Assembly (NCBI GenBank): GCA_029210625.1
Contig: JARGFU010000017.1
Coordinates: 1 to 64,000, forward strand
From: Deltaproteobacteria bacterium
GTDB lineage: Bacteria; Myxococcota; Myxococcia; SLRQ01
Reading direction: 5' to 3'
DNA length: 64,000 bases
In this document: positions 1 through 13,147 of the stretch, piece after piece
Layout of the letters: every line of letters starts with the position of its first letter
Numbering within the stretch: position 1 is the first letter of the stretch
Position numbers and translations under genes: made by a program
Notes under the pieces: generated by a model
The model's input: only the letters and a program-made list of their open reading frames with translations
Told to the model about the DNA's origin: nothing
Databases searched by the model: none

Positions 1-123
1 ATGGGCTCGAGGCGAGGGCCGCTGGCAAGACACTCCAGGCGACTGGCGCTTTGCGCCGTCTCGACCCGACACAAGCACGGCGCGGGAAGTCCACCGGCCC
101 GAGCTCCAGGTGGAAACGCGGCG

Positions 124-468
124 CTACTTCTTGGGTTTGCCCGAGCGCAGGAGCACCAGGAGCAGGGCCAGTCGGCCGGTGGCCTTCACCGAGTGGGGCA
201 GGTGGGCGGGCATCCGGGTGTAGAAGCCCGGCCCGACCGGGTGCTTCTCGCCGGCCAGATCGATCTCGCCCTCACCCTCGAGGACGTGGAGGAGGGCGGG
301 GACGGCGGCGGTGTGCTCGGTGAGCTCCTGCCCGGCGTCGAAGCCGAAGAGCACGACCCGGGCGTCGTCGCCGGCGTAGAGGGTCTTGCTGACGATGCCG
401 CCCTCGGAGAAGTCCAGGGCCGCGTTGACGTCGAAGACCGTTGCCTCGCCTTCCCAGCTCTTGCTCAT
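124..468 (-). CDS. small cupin-domain protein
   Basis: A 114-residue single-domain protein with the layout of a small cupin barrel. An early strand pair (VVLFGFDAGQELTEHTA) is followed by an LHVLEGEGEID motif and a PAHLPHSV segment, matching the two conserved cupin motifs that usually hold a metal with His/Glu residues. The first motif has only one clear histidine (ELTEH), so the metal site may be incomplete. There is no signal peptide, so it is probably cytoplasmic. Its ATG overlaps the stop of the GH57 gene by 4 bp, making it the last gene of the alpha-glucan operon. A regulatory or sugar-binding role is possible, but the substrate cannot be read from sequence. The 123 bp downstream to the window edge contain no recognisable gene. 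Confidence 0.8.
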   Translation of the reverse strand: MSKSWEGEATVFDVNAALDFSEGGIVSKTLYAGDDARVVLFGFDAGQELTEHTAAVPALLHVLEGEGEIDLAGEKHPVGPGFYTRMPAHLPHSVKATGRLALLLVLLRSGKPKK

Positions 469-2932
469 GACGGTTCACTCTCGATCCGGGCGAGCTCGCC
501 CTCGGTGGTGGGGGGGGGATCGAGGCTCGGCATGATGCCCAGCCTCTCGGCGAGGGCAGCGTGCGCCTCGCGCCAGCGTCGCGCCACCTCGTCCTCGTCC
601 AGCATCCGCGAGCCGAACGCCTCGGCCAGAGCGCAGACCAGGTTCTGGGCCTCGAAGACCTCGGGGGCCAGGCCCACGGTCTCGCAGAGGGCCAGCACTC
701 CGTCGAGGGCGAGGAGGTGCTCGGGATCGCCGGGCCTCGCCCGCAGGTCCGTGAGCGCGGCGTCCACCGCCAGGCGAGCCTCGGGCGCCAGGCGGTCGGT
801 GTCGAGGCCGAGGTCCAGGGCAGCGGCGGCCTTCGCGGCCTCCTCCCCGGCGGCCGTGTCCGGCGGGCTGTGCGAGAGGGCGTGGGCGAGATCGGCCTCG
901 AGCACCCAGCGTGCCGCCGCCTGCAGGGGCACCGGCAGGGGCACCTCCAGCCCGTGGAGGTAGCGCAGCAGGCCCGCGTGGCTGCGGTAGAGCTGCCGCA
1001 GCGCCATCGAGGCCTCGCGCAGGGGGTTCTCCAGCACCCGGCCGAGGACCCTCCGCCGCTCGTCCCGGAAGAGGGAGCCCAGGGAGTGGTGGGTGCCGCC
1101 GAGGTGGGCGTCGAAGAGGCGCACCACCCCCGGCAGGTCGCCCTGCTCGAAGGCCTCGACCAGCGCGACCTCGAAGGCGCGCCAGGCGCCGTCGTCGAGG
1201 CGGTCGTGCACCGAGGCCGAGAGGTTGTGGTCGCCGAAGTGGATCACGCCGAAGTCGACCTGCCGCTCGCGCAGGGTGACCGTCGAGCGCACCTTCAGGC
1301 GGCCGTAGAAGAGGGTGGCCTCGCCCAGGGTGCGGCGGTGGGCCGCCTCCGCCTCGACCGCGTAGCCGTAGACCTGCGCCGGGGGCTCCCCGGTGGCGAA
1401 GAGGGTGCTGACCGACCAGTGGGCGGCGACGTCGGCCAGGCGCACCCGCGAGGGGAGCACCCGGTGCTGGTAGATCGACGCCATCGAGCCGACCCCCGGC
1501 CGGTTGCTGCGCCCCTCCTGCAGGCGGGAGAGGAAGGCCGGCTCCAGGGTGGGGCCGAGGACCTCCTCGGCCATCTGCAGCACCCGGCTGGCGTAGCGCA
1601 GCACCTGCCGCGTCTCGATGCCCGAGGGGTCGTCGAAGAACCAGCCGCAGCTCGTGAACATCAGCATGGCGTGGCGCTGCAGCTCCATCAGGCAGGCCAC
1701 GTCCGAGGCCTGCTGCGGGCCGAGGCGGGTGGAGGCGTGCTCCTCGAGGAAGGCCCGGAAGGTCTCGGGGCGCCGGTCGAGGACGACGTCGATCCAGCCG
1801 TCGCGGGCGGCCCAGGGGTCCTTCAGCAGCCGGACGGCCACCGGCTCGAAGCGGCGGGCGACCTCGTCGCGCAGCCAGTCGAGGGAGGTGCGCAGGGGCG
1901 CCCGCCAGGCCTGGTTCCAGCTCGGATCGCCGCCGGTGTGACAGCCGCAGTCCGCGCGCCAGCGCTCGATGCCGTGGGCGCAGGACCAGGAGGTCTCCTC
2001 GCGCAGCTCGACCTCCCAGGTCGGCGGGTTGGCGGCGAGGAAGGCGGCGTAGTTCGTCAGCTCGACGTCGGGGGCCGCCTCGAGGTGCTCGAGGGCCGAG
2101 GCCAGGGCCATGTCCCCGAAGCGGTGGTGGTGGCCGTAGCTCTCGCCGTCGGTGGCGATGTGCTCCAGCGGCGCGTCGGCCGGCAGGTGCCGGGCCACCT
2201 CGATGAGGCGCGTCGCGAACTTGCGGCCGTCGTCGAGGAGGCCCTCGAAGGCCACCGCCCGGGAGGTGGGGCCGTCGTAGAAGAAGAGGGCGATCGACGC
2301 GCCGGAGGGGAGCTTGCAGAGGTAGGGCCGCCCGATGGGGAGGGTGTCGGCGCTCACCTCCAGCCACTCGCTCTTGCCCACCGGCCGGATCCGGGCGGCC
2401 TGGTGCGGGGCGAGGACGGTGAACTTCAGTCCTTCCGCGGCCAGGGCCTCGAGGCTGGGGGTGTCGGCGGCGGTCTCCGGCAGCCACATCCCCTCCGCCT
2501 CCCGGCCGAAGCGCCTGCGGAAGTCGGCCAGGCCCCAGCGCACCTGGGTGAGGCGGTCGCGCCGGTTGGCCAGGGGCATGATGAGGTGGTTGTAGGCCTG
2601 CGCCATGGCGCTGCCGTGCCCGCCGAAGCGCGCGCGGGAGGCAGCGTCGGCGGCGATGATCCGGTCGTGGTCCTCGGGCCGGGCGCGCTGCATCCACGAG
2701 AGGAGCGTGGGGCCGAGGTTGAAGGAGAGGCGCCGGTAGTTGTCCTGGATCGCCCGGATCTTCCCCTCGCCGTCGAGGAGCCGCGCCGAGGCGTTGGCCC
2801 GGTAGCACTCGCTGTGGATGCGCTCGTTCCAGTCGTGGAAGGGCTCGGCCGAGTCCTCGATCTCCACCGCCTCCAGCCAGGGGTTCTCGCGGGGCGGCTG
2901 GTAGAAGTGACCGTGGATGCAGACGTAGCGGC

Positions 2933-2936
<4 letters not shown>
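465..2936 (-). CDS. GH57 glycoside hydrolase with DUF3536 region
   Basis: An 823-residue cytoplasmic enzyme of glycoside hydrolase family 57, the family of retaining alpha-glucan enzymes (amylopullulanase, 4-alpha-glucanotransferase, branching enzyme). The N-terminus has the family start [41 protein letters not shown] segment follows at about residue 150, then DGESYGHHH at about residues 261-270, which is characteristic of the DUF3536-linked subgroup. The C-terminal half is the long helical DUF3536 part. Its start overlaps the malQ-glgB stop by 4 bp (ATGA) and its own stop overlaps the cupin start, so the three genes are probably translated together. Glycogen or maltodextrin processing is the likely role; exact specificity (debranching versus transfer) is not determined. 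Confidence 0.9.
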
Positions 2937-6916
<3,980 letters not shown>

Positions 6917-6956
6917 TCTATACTCATTCGTCCCCCGGGGAAGGCCCGGGTAGCCC

Positions 6957-7565
6957 TCAGGCCAGGGCTGCCTCCAGGGCGCGGCCGGCCTCGCGCACCG
7001 AGGCCTCGAGGTCGATGGCGCCCGGCTCGAAGTAGGCCTGGGTCACGATGCCGATGACCTGCCCCACCAGGAGGGTGGCCAGGGCCTTGCGGCGCCGCTC
7101 CGAGAGCCGGGGGGCGAGCTCGGCCAGGAGCCGCTCGGAGCGCTGGCGGTAGCCCGCGTAGAGGAGGGCGTTGATCTCCCGCGCGGCCGGATCGTGCTGC
7201 AGCCGGCTCCAGAAGGCGAAGAGGATCGCGCAGGCCGCGCCCTCGGAGAGGAAGCCGTCGACCATCGCGCGCACGGCCGCGCCGAGGCGGCCCCGGCCCC
7301 GGGCGCTCTCCTTCACCTTCCGGTCGGCGTTCCGGTCGATCCGCTCGACGGCCCGCTCGAGGAGGGCGAAGACGATCTCGTCCTTGCCGGCGAAGTGGTA
7401 GGTGATCACGCCGCGGGTGTAGGTGAGGCGGCCCTCCAGGGCGGCGACGGTGAGGCCCTCGAGGCCCCCGGCGACGACCAGCCCCTCGGCCGCGTCGAGG
7501 ATTTCCTCCCGGCGCAGCTCACGCACCGAGCCCGGCCGCGGCGGGGTGGAGCCGAGCTCAAGCAA
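6957..7565 (-). CDS. TetR/AcrR-family transcriptional regulator
   Basis: A 202-residue regulator. The N-terminal helix-turn-helix is clear: [20 protein letters not shown], then [21 protein letters not shown], a typical TetR recognition helix with the YHF end. The remainder is the helical ligand-binding and dimer domain. TTG is the likely start, because GAGGAG lies seven bases upstream and the gene then overlaps the stop of the oxidoreductase by 8 bp; a GTG at codon 14 (7526) is the alternative. Co-transcription with the flavoprotein and the palindrome over their shared promoter (9219-9232) suggest autoregulation together with the enzyme. The ligand is unknown; by context it could be a lipid or terpenoid. 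Confidence 0.92.
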   Translation of the reverse strand: MLELGSTPPRPGSVRELRREEILDAAEGLVVAGGLEGLTVAALEGRLTYTRGVITYHFAGKDEIVFALLERAVERIDRNADRKVKESARGRGRLGAAVRAMVDGFLSEGAACAILFAFWSRLQHDPAAREINALLYAGYRQRSERLLAELAPRLSERRRKALATLLVGQVIGIVTQAYFEPGAIDLEASVREAGRALEAALA

Positions 7566-9207
7566 CCTTCTGCTCCTCGAGGTCGGCGGGCCGGTGGTGG
7601 GCGGGCCAGGTCTCCGGGGCGTCGCAGGGGAGCAGCTCGATCGGCTTGCCCTGCTGCTTGAGCAGCTCGCGGGTCCGCAGCCGCAGCACCGAGCTCGCGG
7701 CGGCCAGGCCCGAGAGGGTCGCCCCGGCCACGCCGTGACCGAGGGTGCTGGCGCCGCAGCAGAAGAGCCCCGGGATCTCGGAGCGGATCGGGAAGGAGAA
7801 GGGGCCGAGCTGATCGAGGGTCTTCTCGATGCCGTAGAAGTTGCCCTCGGTCGCCTCGACGTAGAAGCGGTTGGTCAGCGGCGTGCCGATCTCCTTGAAG
7901 ACGGCGTGGGCCCGGGCGCCCGGGAGGATCCGCTCCACGCCGGCGAGCATCTGGTCGGCCAGGCGGGCCTTGAGGGCGTCGTAGGCCGTCGGGCGGTCGC
8001 CGTGCTGGCTCGCCTCCCAGGCGGTGAAGGCCGAGTAGGGGGCCATGGCGAAGGCCTCCAGGGTGTGCAGGCCGCCGTAGCTCTTGGAGGGATCCTTGAG
8101 GGTGGTGAAGGTGACGAAGAGCCCGGGGGGCGTGCCGCCCTGCACCAGCCAGCGCGGCGCCTGCCCGGAGTAGATCGTCTCGAGGTCCGGCGTGTCGGAG
8201 AGCCAGTAGTTGCCCGAGTCGAGGCCGTGCTCCCGTGGGTCGACGTCGAGGGCGGCGAAGAGGCTGACCCCCGAGCCTGAGTAGCGGGTGCGCTTCAGCT
8301 TGCGCTGCAGCTTCCCGGAGAGCTCCGAGGGATCGAGGAGGCGCTCGAAGGTCACCCGCGGATCCGCGTTCGAGATCACGACGTCGGCGCCGATGGTCTC
8401 GCCGTCCTCGAGCCGGACGCCCACGGCCCTCCGCCGGTCGCCGCTGCCCTCCAGGAGAATGGCCTCGACCTTCGCGCGCATCCGGATCTCCGAGCCCGCT
8501 CGCTTCAGGGCGCGGACGAAGGCCCGGGGCAGGGCGCGGGCGCCTCCCTTGGGATAGAAGCCGCCGTCGAAGTAGTGCCGCATCACCATCGCGTGCAGCG
8601 CCGTGGAGGCGCGGCTCGGCGGCAGGCCGTTGTCGCCGCTCTGCACCGCGAGGATCGCGCGGAGGAAGGGATCCTTCACGTTGGACTCGATCGTGGACTT
8701 CAGGCTGCGCAGGCCCTTGCGGGCGAAGGTGGAGACCTCCGTCCGCCGGGAGAGGAGGTCCTTCGGCCGGCGCAGGGTGCTGACGGCGTCGACCGCCGAG
8801 CCAACCGCGTCCAGGGTCTCGACCACCCGCCGGGCTCCGGCGGCCTCACTCGGGAAGTGGTCGGCCAGGCGCTGGATCAGCCGCTCCTTGCCCCGCGGGT
8901 AGTCGAAGGCGCGCTCGCCCGAGCGGACGTGGTCGTAGCCCTCGGGGTTCAGCTCGAGGAAGGTGAGGTCGTCGGAGACCCCCAGCCCCTCGTAGATGGC
9001 CCGCATCCGCTGCCCCTCGCCCAGCTCACCGATGTAGTGCACGCCGGGCGAGAAGCTGAAGCCGTCCAGGGTGAAGGAGTGGCACCAGCCGCCGGGGAGG
9101 TAGTGCTGCTCGAGGACCAGGACCTTGCGGCCGGCCTGGGCCAGGGCCACCGCGGCGGTCAGGCCGCCGGCCCCGCTTCCGATGACGATCACGTCGTAGT
9201 CGCGCAT
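7558..9207 (-). CDS. FAD-dependent oxidoreductase of the CrtI / CRTISO / retinol saturase group
   Basis: A 549-residue flavoprotein. The N-terminus is a Rossmann dinucleotide-binding motif (VIVIGSGAGGLTAAVALAQ) followed by VLEQHYLPGGWCHSF, as in phytoene desaturases, carotenoid isomerases and all-trans-retinol 13,14-reductase. Near the C-terminus, GLFCCGASTLGHGVAGATLS is the second FAD-contacting motif. No other carotenoid gene lies nearby, so a polyene substrate is only an inference; related proteins also act on other hydrophobic molecules. A perfect TATAAT box ends eight bases before the ATG and there is no Shine-Dalgarno between them, so the transcript may be leaderless or nearly so. The gene is followed by an overlapping TetR gene. 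Confidence 0.88.
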   Translation of the reverse strand: MRDYDVIVIGSGAGGLTAAVALAQAGRKVLVLEQHYLPGGWCHSFTLDGFSFSPGVHYIGELGEGQRMRAIYEGLGVSDDLTFLELNPEGYDHVRSGERAFDYPRGKERLIQRLADHFPSEAAGARRVVETLDAVGSAVDAVSTLRRPKDLLSRRTEVSTFARKGLRSLKSTIESNVKDPFLRAILAVQSGDNGLPPSRASTALHAMVMRHYFDGGFYPKGGARALPRAFVRALKRAGSEIRMRAKVEAILLEGSGDRRRAVGVRLEDGETIGADVVISNADPRVTFERLLDPSELSGKLQRKLKRTRYSGSGVSLFAALDVDPREHGLDSGNYWLSDTPDLETIYSGQAPRWLVQGGTPPGLFVTFTTLKDPSKSYGGLHTLEAFAMAPYSAFTAWEASQHGDRPTAYDALKARLADQMLAGVERILPGARAHAVFKEIGTPLTNRFYVEATEGNFYGIEKTLDQLGPFSFPIRSEIPGLFCCGASTLGHGVAGATLSGLAAASSVLRLRTRELLKQQGKPIELLPCDAPETWPAHHRPADLEEQKVA

Positions 9208-9215
9208 GGTCAGGA

Positions 9216-9251
9216 ATTATAACGCGCGTTATGAATTCACAACAGCCGTTA
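9216..9251 (-). promoter_or_regulatory. promoter with palindromic operator upstream of the flavoprotein-tetR operon
   Basis: On the minus strand a perfect -10 hexamer TATAAT lies at 9221-9216. Possible -35 boxes upstream are TTGTGA (15-bp spacer) or TGTTGT (17-bp spacer). Overlapping the -10 is the perfect 14-bp palindrome ATAACGCGCGTTAT at 9219-9232. A second, imperfect copy (CAACAGCCGTTA, 9240-9251, 8 of 12 positions shared) is centred 20 bp further upstream, close to two helical turns. The arrangement fits a repressor, most simply the adjacent TetR protein, blocking polymerase. Binding is inferred. Confidence 0.7.
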
Positions 9252-9331
9252 CAATCCCGGCCCCGGTCGGGCCGGGGGAGGGAGGGGCGCGCTCTCTTGC
9301 TGCCGGGCGCCGGTGATGGGTAGTAGGGCGC

Positions 9332-10075
9332 ATGCCGACCTCACCGGATCTCTCGCTCCTCGTGCCCTGCTACGAGGAGGAGGCGAGCCTGGAGGAGACC
9401 CTCCGCCGCCTGGTGGAGCACCTCGAGGCCTCGCGCTGGTCCTGGGAGCTGATCGTCGTGGACGACGGCTCCCGGGACGGTACCGCGGAGATCGCCCGCA
9501 CCTTTGCCGGCCGCGATCCCCGGGTGGTCGCCGCCGGCTACCCCCGCAACCGGGGCAAGGGCGGCGCCCTGAAGGAGGGCTTCGCCCGGGCCTCCGGAGC
9601 GAAGATCGCCTTCGTCGACGCCGACCTGGCCTACGGCCCCGAGGCGATCGACGCGGTGGTGGAGGCCCTCGAGGGCGGGGCGCGCTTCGCCGCCGGGGAG
9701 CGGGTCAGCGACGCGGGCTACGGCCCGGCGCGCCGCCTGGCCAGCGCCCTCTTCGGCGCGCTCCTACGCCAGCTCTTGCCCACCGAGGATCGGGACACCC
9801 AGTGCGGGCTGAAGGCCTTCGAGGCCGAGGCCGGCCGCCGCCTCTTCGAGGGGCTGCGCGAGGAGGGCTTCGCCTTCGACGTGGAGCTCTTCGTCCTCTC
9901 CCGCCTCTCCGGCCTGCCCGTGGCGCGGGTGCCGGTCGAGATGCGGCACCGCGCCGAGTCGCGGGTGCGCCTCGGCCGGGACAGCCTGCGGATGGCCCGG
10001 GCCCTGGCGCGCATCCGCTGGCGGCTGCAGCGGGGTGAGTACGCCGCCACCCTCGAGGCGCTGGCCGCGCCATGA
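9332..10075 (+). CDS. GT2 family glycosyltransferase, dolichyl/polyprenyl-phosphate mannose synthase type
   Basis: A 247-residue GT-A fold glycosyltransferase. SLLVPCYEEEASLEETLRRL and LIVVDDGSRDGT form the nucleotide-sugar site. FVDADLAYGPEAI holds the metal-binding DxD, and DTQCGLKAFEAEAGRRLF matches the acceptor region of DPM1/ALG5-like enzymes, which move a sugar from a nucleotide donor to polyprenyl phosphate at the inner face of the membrane. There is no C-terminal membrane anchor, as in soluble DPM1. The next gene, a multi-spanning GT39-like protein, starts within its stop codon, so the product of this enzyme is probably the donor used by that transferase outside the membrane. Confidence 0.9.
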   Translation: MPTSPDLSLLVPCYEEEASLEETLRRLVEHLEASRWSWELIVVDDGSRDGTAEIARTFAGRDPRVVAAGYPRNRGKGGALKEGFARASGAKIAFVDADLAYGPEAIDAVVEALEGGARFAAGERVSDAGYGPARRLASALFGALLRQLLPTEDRDTQCGLKAFEAEAGRRLFEGLREEGFAFDVELFVLSRLSGLPVARVPVEMRHRAESRVRLGRDSLRMARALARIRWRLQRGEYAATLEALAAP

Positions 10076-11775
10076 TGTGCGCCCTGAAGGCTCACCGGCT
10101 CGCGGCCGCGGGCGTCGGCCTCGCCCTCCTCTTGCAGGCGGGCCTCGGCCTCTTCAACTTCGCCGGGGAGTTCAACCGCGGGCACAACGGCTGGAACACC
10201 TCCGCCTACCACCAGTCCGCCAAGAACACCTGGCGCTGGGGGGTGCTCTTCCCGCTGCAGTACGACACCGGGGTCACGCCGCCCCGGCCCGACGAGCTCT
10301 ACACCCACCACCCCCTGGGGATGCACCTCCACAACACCGCCGCCTACGGCCTCTTCGGAGACGAGACCTGGGTGGTGCGCGGCGTGATGGCCCTGCAGGG
10401 CCTGCTGGTGGTGCTCGCCCTCTGCGTCCTGCTCTGGTGGCTCTGGAGCCCGGGGGCGGCGGCGATCGCGGGGCTCGTCTACGTGGCGATCCCGATCAAC
10501 GCCATCTACCTGAACATGGCCAACCACTCCTCGGGCTTCCTCGCCTGGGGGCTCGCGGCCCTCGGCCTGCACCTCGCCGCGCTGCGGGCCCTCGCCCGGG
10601 GCGAGCGCCGGGCCGCCCGCCGGTGGCGGCTGGGCTTCCTCCTGGCCTTCGTGATGGCCGCCCTCTGGGACTGGCCGGCGGCCTACCTCGCCGCCGGCGT
10701 CTCCCTCCACCTCCTGGGCCTCGCCTGGCGGCAGCGTCGGCAGGAGGGCGGCGAGACCCGCGAGCACCTCCTCCACCTCCTCGTCTTCCTCCTCGTCGGC
10801 CTCGCCACGGTGGCCACCCACGCGATCCTCGTCGAGCTCTTCGCCGGCGGGCTCGGTGAGCTGGCCTCCACCGCCGAGGCGCGGGCGACCCCCCCCTGGT
10901 CCCGCTGGGCCTACCACCTGCGGGTGGTGCCGCCCATCGCCATCGGGTGGTTCCTCCTGGGCGCCGGGCTCCTCTGGGCCGCGCGCTTCGCGCGGCGCGT
11001 GCGGCGCGGGGAGGTGCGCGATCGCGATCTCGTGCCCCTGATCTTCGGGGTGGGCGGGCTGATCCACTACCTGGCCTTCCCCTGGAGCGCGGTGGTCCAC
11101 TCCTACTGGGCCTGGACGATGCTCCCCTTCTTCGCCATCGCCGCGGCCGACCTGCTGCCGGCGGCGTGGCCCCGGAGCCGCGCGACCCGGGCGAGCGCCC
11201 TCGCCCTCGCGCTCGCGATCGTCGGCACCTACGCCCACGCCGCCATCCTCGTCCCGGCCGGGCGAGAGGTGGGGGGCGCCCTCTGGTTCGTGCGCCGCGT
11301 CCGCGACGAGCCGATCCAGACCTACTGGGGCGGCTACCCCGAGCTGCGCCTGGCGCGCTGGGTGCGGGCGGCGACCGACCGCGAGACGGGGGTGCTCGTC
11401 CACCGCGCGATCCGCGAGACGATCCCGGAGCCCCGCTTCTTCATCACCCTCGACCGCGAGTACCGGGAGGTCGGCAACGTCCCCTCCGTGGCGCCCCGCT
11501 CACCGGTAGAGCGCTGGGTCTTCGTCGCTCCGCTGAGCGCGGTGCCGCTCCCGCGGCGGGCGGCGCTCGCCGCCCGGCACCCCTACCGGCAGGTGGACGA
11601 CTACTTCATGGTCGATCTCTCCCGGCAGGGGCGCGACATCGAGGTCTTCCGGACCGAGCCCGCCGAGGCGTCGCTCTTCCACCGCTTCTTCGTCGACGCC
11701 TGGGACCCGCCCCGGGAGTGGATCCCGGACGAGGCGGCCGAGGCCGAGCTCCTCCAGCTCATCGGGCCGAGCTGA
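10072..11775 (+). CDS. polytopic GT39-like (ArnT/PMT-type) membrane glycosyltransferase
   Basis: A 567-residue integral membrane protein with an N-terminal membrane segment (LAAAGVGLALLLQAGLGLF), a periplasmic loop, and about eight to ten further hydrophobic segments up to about residue 395. A soluble C-terminal part of about 170 residues follows. The general plan resembles GT39/ArnT-type enzymes that transfer sugars from polyprenyl-phosphate donors outside the inner membrane. The canonical acidic motif of the first loop is not obvious, so the family is assigned mainly from topology and the adjacent polyprenyl-phosphate sugar synthase, with which it shares an ATGA overlap. A second in-frame ATG follows immediately and could be the true start. 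Its 3' end overlaps the convergent MsrB-like gene by 17 bp. Confidence 0.7.
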   Translation: MMCALKAHRLAAAGVGLALLLQAGLGLFNFAGEFNRGHNGWNTSAYHQSAKNTWRWGVLFPLQYDTGVTPPRPDELYTHHPLGMHLHNTAAYGLFGDETWVVRGVMALQGLLVVLALCVLLWWLWSPGAAAIAGLVYVAIPINAIYLNMANHSSGFLAWGLAALGLHLAALRALARGERRAARRWRLGFLLAFVMAALWDWPAAYLAAGVSLHLLGLAWRQRRQEGGETREHLLHLLVFLLVGLATVATHAILVELFAGGLGELASTAEARATPPWSRWAYHLRVVPPIAIGWFLLGAGLLWAARFARRVRRGEVRDRDLVPLIFGVGGLIHYLAFPWSAVVHSYWAWTMLPFFAIAAADLLPAAWPRSRATRASALALALAIVGTYAHAAILVPAGREVGGALWFVRRVRDEPIQTYWGGYPELRLARWVRAATDRETGVLVHRAIRETIPEPRFFITLDREYREVGNVPSVAPRSPVERWVFVAPLSAVPLPRRAALAARHPYRQVDDYFMVDLSRQGRDIEVFRTEPAEASLFHRFFVDAWDPPREWIPDEAAEAELLQLIGPS

Positions 11776-12379
11776 GCCAAGCCTCCTGGCGATCGTGCTC
11801 CCGCGCCTCCCGGCGCACCCGCCGCGCCGTCTCCCGCGGCGTCTCGAAGTCCAGGGCCAGCGAATTGAGGGAGTGGCGCATCCCCGAGGTGGAGGGGCCG
11901 CCGGTGTAGGCGTAGCCGAGGTGCGAGCCGCAGCGGGCGCAGGTCAGCTGGATGCGGAGCGTGCCGTAGTTCCACTCGGCGCTGGCGTCGATGTTGGCGC
12001 CGTCGATCGCCCGCATGAAGGAGGGACGGCCGTCACCGGCGTCGAACTTGTCGCGCGAGTCGTAGAGGGGCAGGCGGCAGGCGGCGCAGAGGTAGGTGCC
12101 GCGCTGGTCGTGCTGCCAGAGGGCGCCGGTGAAGGCGCGCTCGGTGCGGCCCCCGCGCAGGACCGCGAACTCCTCCTCGGAGAGCCGGGTCTGCCACTCC
12201 TCCTCGGAGAGGCGGACCCGGCCGTCGGCCGAGGGTTTGAGCTCGACCCCCTCGTCCTCTTCGATCCCGTCGAGGCCATCGACGAGCTCGTCGAGGAAGC
12301 AACCACCGCAGAGTCCCGAGAGCGCCAGGCCGAGGACGACCTGACGGAGTCTGGCGAGGGGTCGGGCAGGAGCGTGCAT
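11759..12379 (-). CDS. MsrB-like lipoprotein lacking the catalytic cysteine
   Basis: A 206-residue protein with a lipoprotein signal (LGLALSGLCGGC) and a methionine-(R)-sulfoxide reductase B fold. The two zinc CxxC pairs are intact (CAAC and CARC), as are KFDAGDGRPSF and GSHLGYAYTGGP. The catalytic Cys of MsrB lies in RYCINS/RHCVN; here the codon reads TCC and the motif is RHSLNS. The substrate-contacting Trp of GWPSF is Arg. Methionine sulfoxide reduction by the usual sulfenic-acid chemistry is therefore not expected; it may be a binding or structural descendant. The start at 12379 is chosen because GAGAGGAG lies seven bases upstream; a Met nine codons earlier is possible. An acidic linker (residues about 30-50) separates the lipid anchor from the domain. 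Confidence 0.85.
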   Translation of the reverse strand: MHAPARPLARLRQVVLGLALSGLCGGCFLDELVDGLDGIEEDEGVELKPSADGRVRLSEEEWQTRLSEEEFAVLRGGRTERAFTGALWQHDQRGTYLCAACRLPLYDSRDKFDAGDGRPSFMRAIDGANIDASAEWNYGTLRIQLTCARCGSHLGYAYTGGPSTSGMRHSLNSLALDFETPRETARRVRREAREHDRQEAWLSSAR

Positions 12380-12505
12380 GGTCGGGCTCCTCTCTGCCGA
12401 GATCATCCCTCCTCGCGATCGGGGGTTTCAACGGGGTTCATGCCCCAGGGGCACACTCCGGGGGTGATTGTCCCCTCGCCGCCTCGCCGGGGTAGAGTGC
12501 CTCCC

Positions 12506-13147
12506 GTGATCCGCGTCCTCTTCCTCCTGGGCCTCGTCACGGGGGCCGGCTACCTGCTGGTCCCGGACGACGCGAACACCCTCCTGCGGGTCTCCCTGAA
12601 GGCGGCGCCCGTCCTCTGCCTGGCCGCGGCCCTGCTGCTGCGCGGGGGGCGGGGGGCGCCCACCCGGCTGATCCTGGTGGGCCTCGGCCTCTCGGCGGTC
12701 GGGGACGTGCTGCTCTCGCTGCCGGGCGAGGGGTACTTCCTGCCCGGGCTGGTCGCCTTCCTCCTGGCGCACCTCGGCTACATCGCCGCCTTCCTCTGGC
12801 ACGAGCGGCGCCTCGCGCCGCTGCGCCTGCTGCCCTTCCTCACCTGGGGCGCGGTGGCCGCCCTCGTCCTGGGCCCGAAGCTCGGCGAGATGCTGGTGCC
12901 GGTGATCGTCTACCTCTGCGTGATCCAGACCATGATGTGGCGGGCGGCCGCCCGCGACCTCTCCCTCCCCGCCGCGCGCCTGGCCCTGATCGGCGCGCTG
13001 ACCTTCGGGGTCTCGGACAGCGTGCTGGCCTTCGACCTCTTCCACACCCCCTTCGGGGCGGCGGACCTGATCGTCATGCTGACCTACTGGGCCGGCCAAC
13101 TGGGCATCACCGCCTCGGCGATGCAGGCGGCCGCGCCTCAGCGGTAG
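12506..13147 (+). CDS. YhhN family membrane protein (lysoplasmalogenase-like)
   Basis: A 213-residue polytopic inner-membrane protein with about eight hydrophobic helices, matching the length and pattern of the YhhN/TMEM86 family. Members include lysoplasmalogenases that cleave the vinyl-ether bond of lysoplasmalogens. The motifs VGDVLLSLPGEGYFLPGLVAFLLAH and GVSDSVLAFDLF match the conserved GD..L and SD family segments. The GTG at 12506 is used because upstream sequence in frame is Pro/Arg-rich and not membrane-like. It runs divergently from the MsrB-like gene and its 3' end overlaps the convergent zinc-ribbon gene by 10 bp. Enzyme activity is a family-based inference. Confidence 0.85.
   Translation: MIRVLFLLGLVTGAGYLLVPDDANTLLRVSLKAAPVLCLAAALLLRGGRGAPTRLILVGLGLSAVGDVLLSLPGEGYFLPGLVAFLLAHLGYIAAFLWHERRLAPLRLLPFLTWGAVAALVLGPKLGEMLVPVIVYLCVIQTMMWRAAARDLSLPAARLALIGALTFGVSDSVLAFDLFHTPFGAADLIVMLTYWAGQLGITASAMQAAAPQR

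Noticed and set aside
1-963. Long plus-strand open frame opposite the cupin and GH57 genes
   Set aside because: Translation is Arg/Gly/Ala-rich without any family motif and lies fully antisense to two convincing genes; it is a GC-driven shadow frame.
9718-11403. 561-residue minus-strand open frame opposite the glycosyltransferases
   Set aside because: Pro/Gly/Arg-rich shadow with no domain motifs; codon-position GC supports the plus-strand genes.
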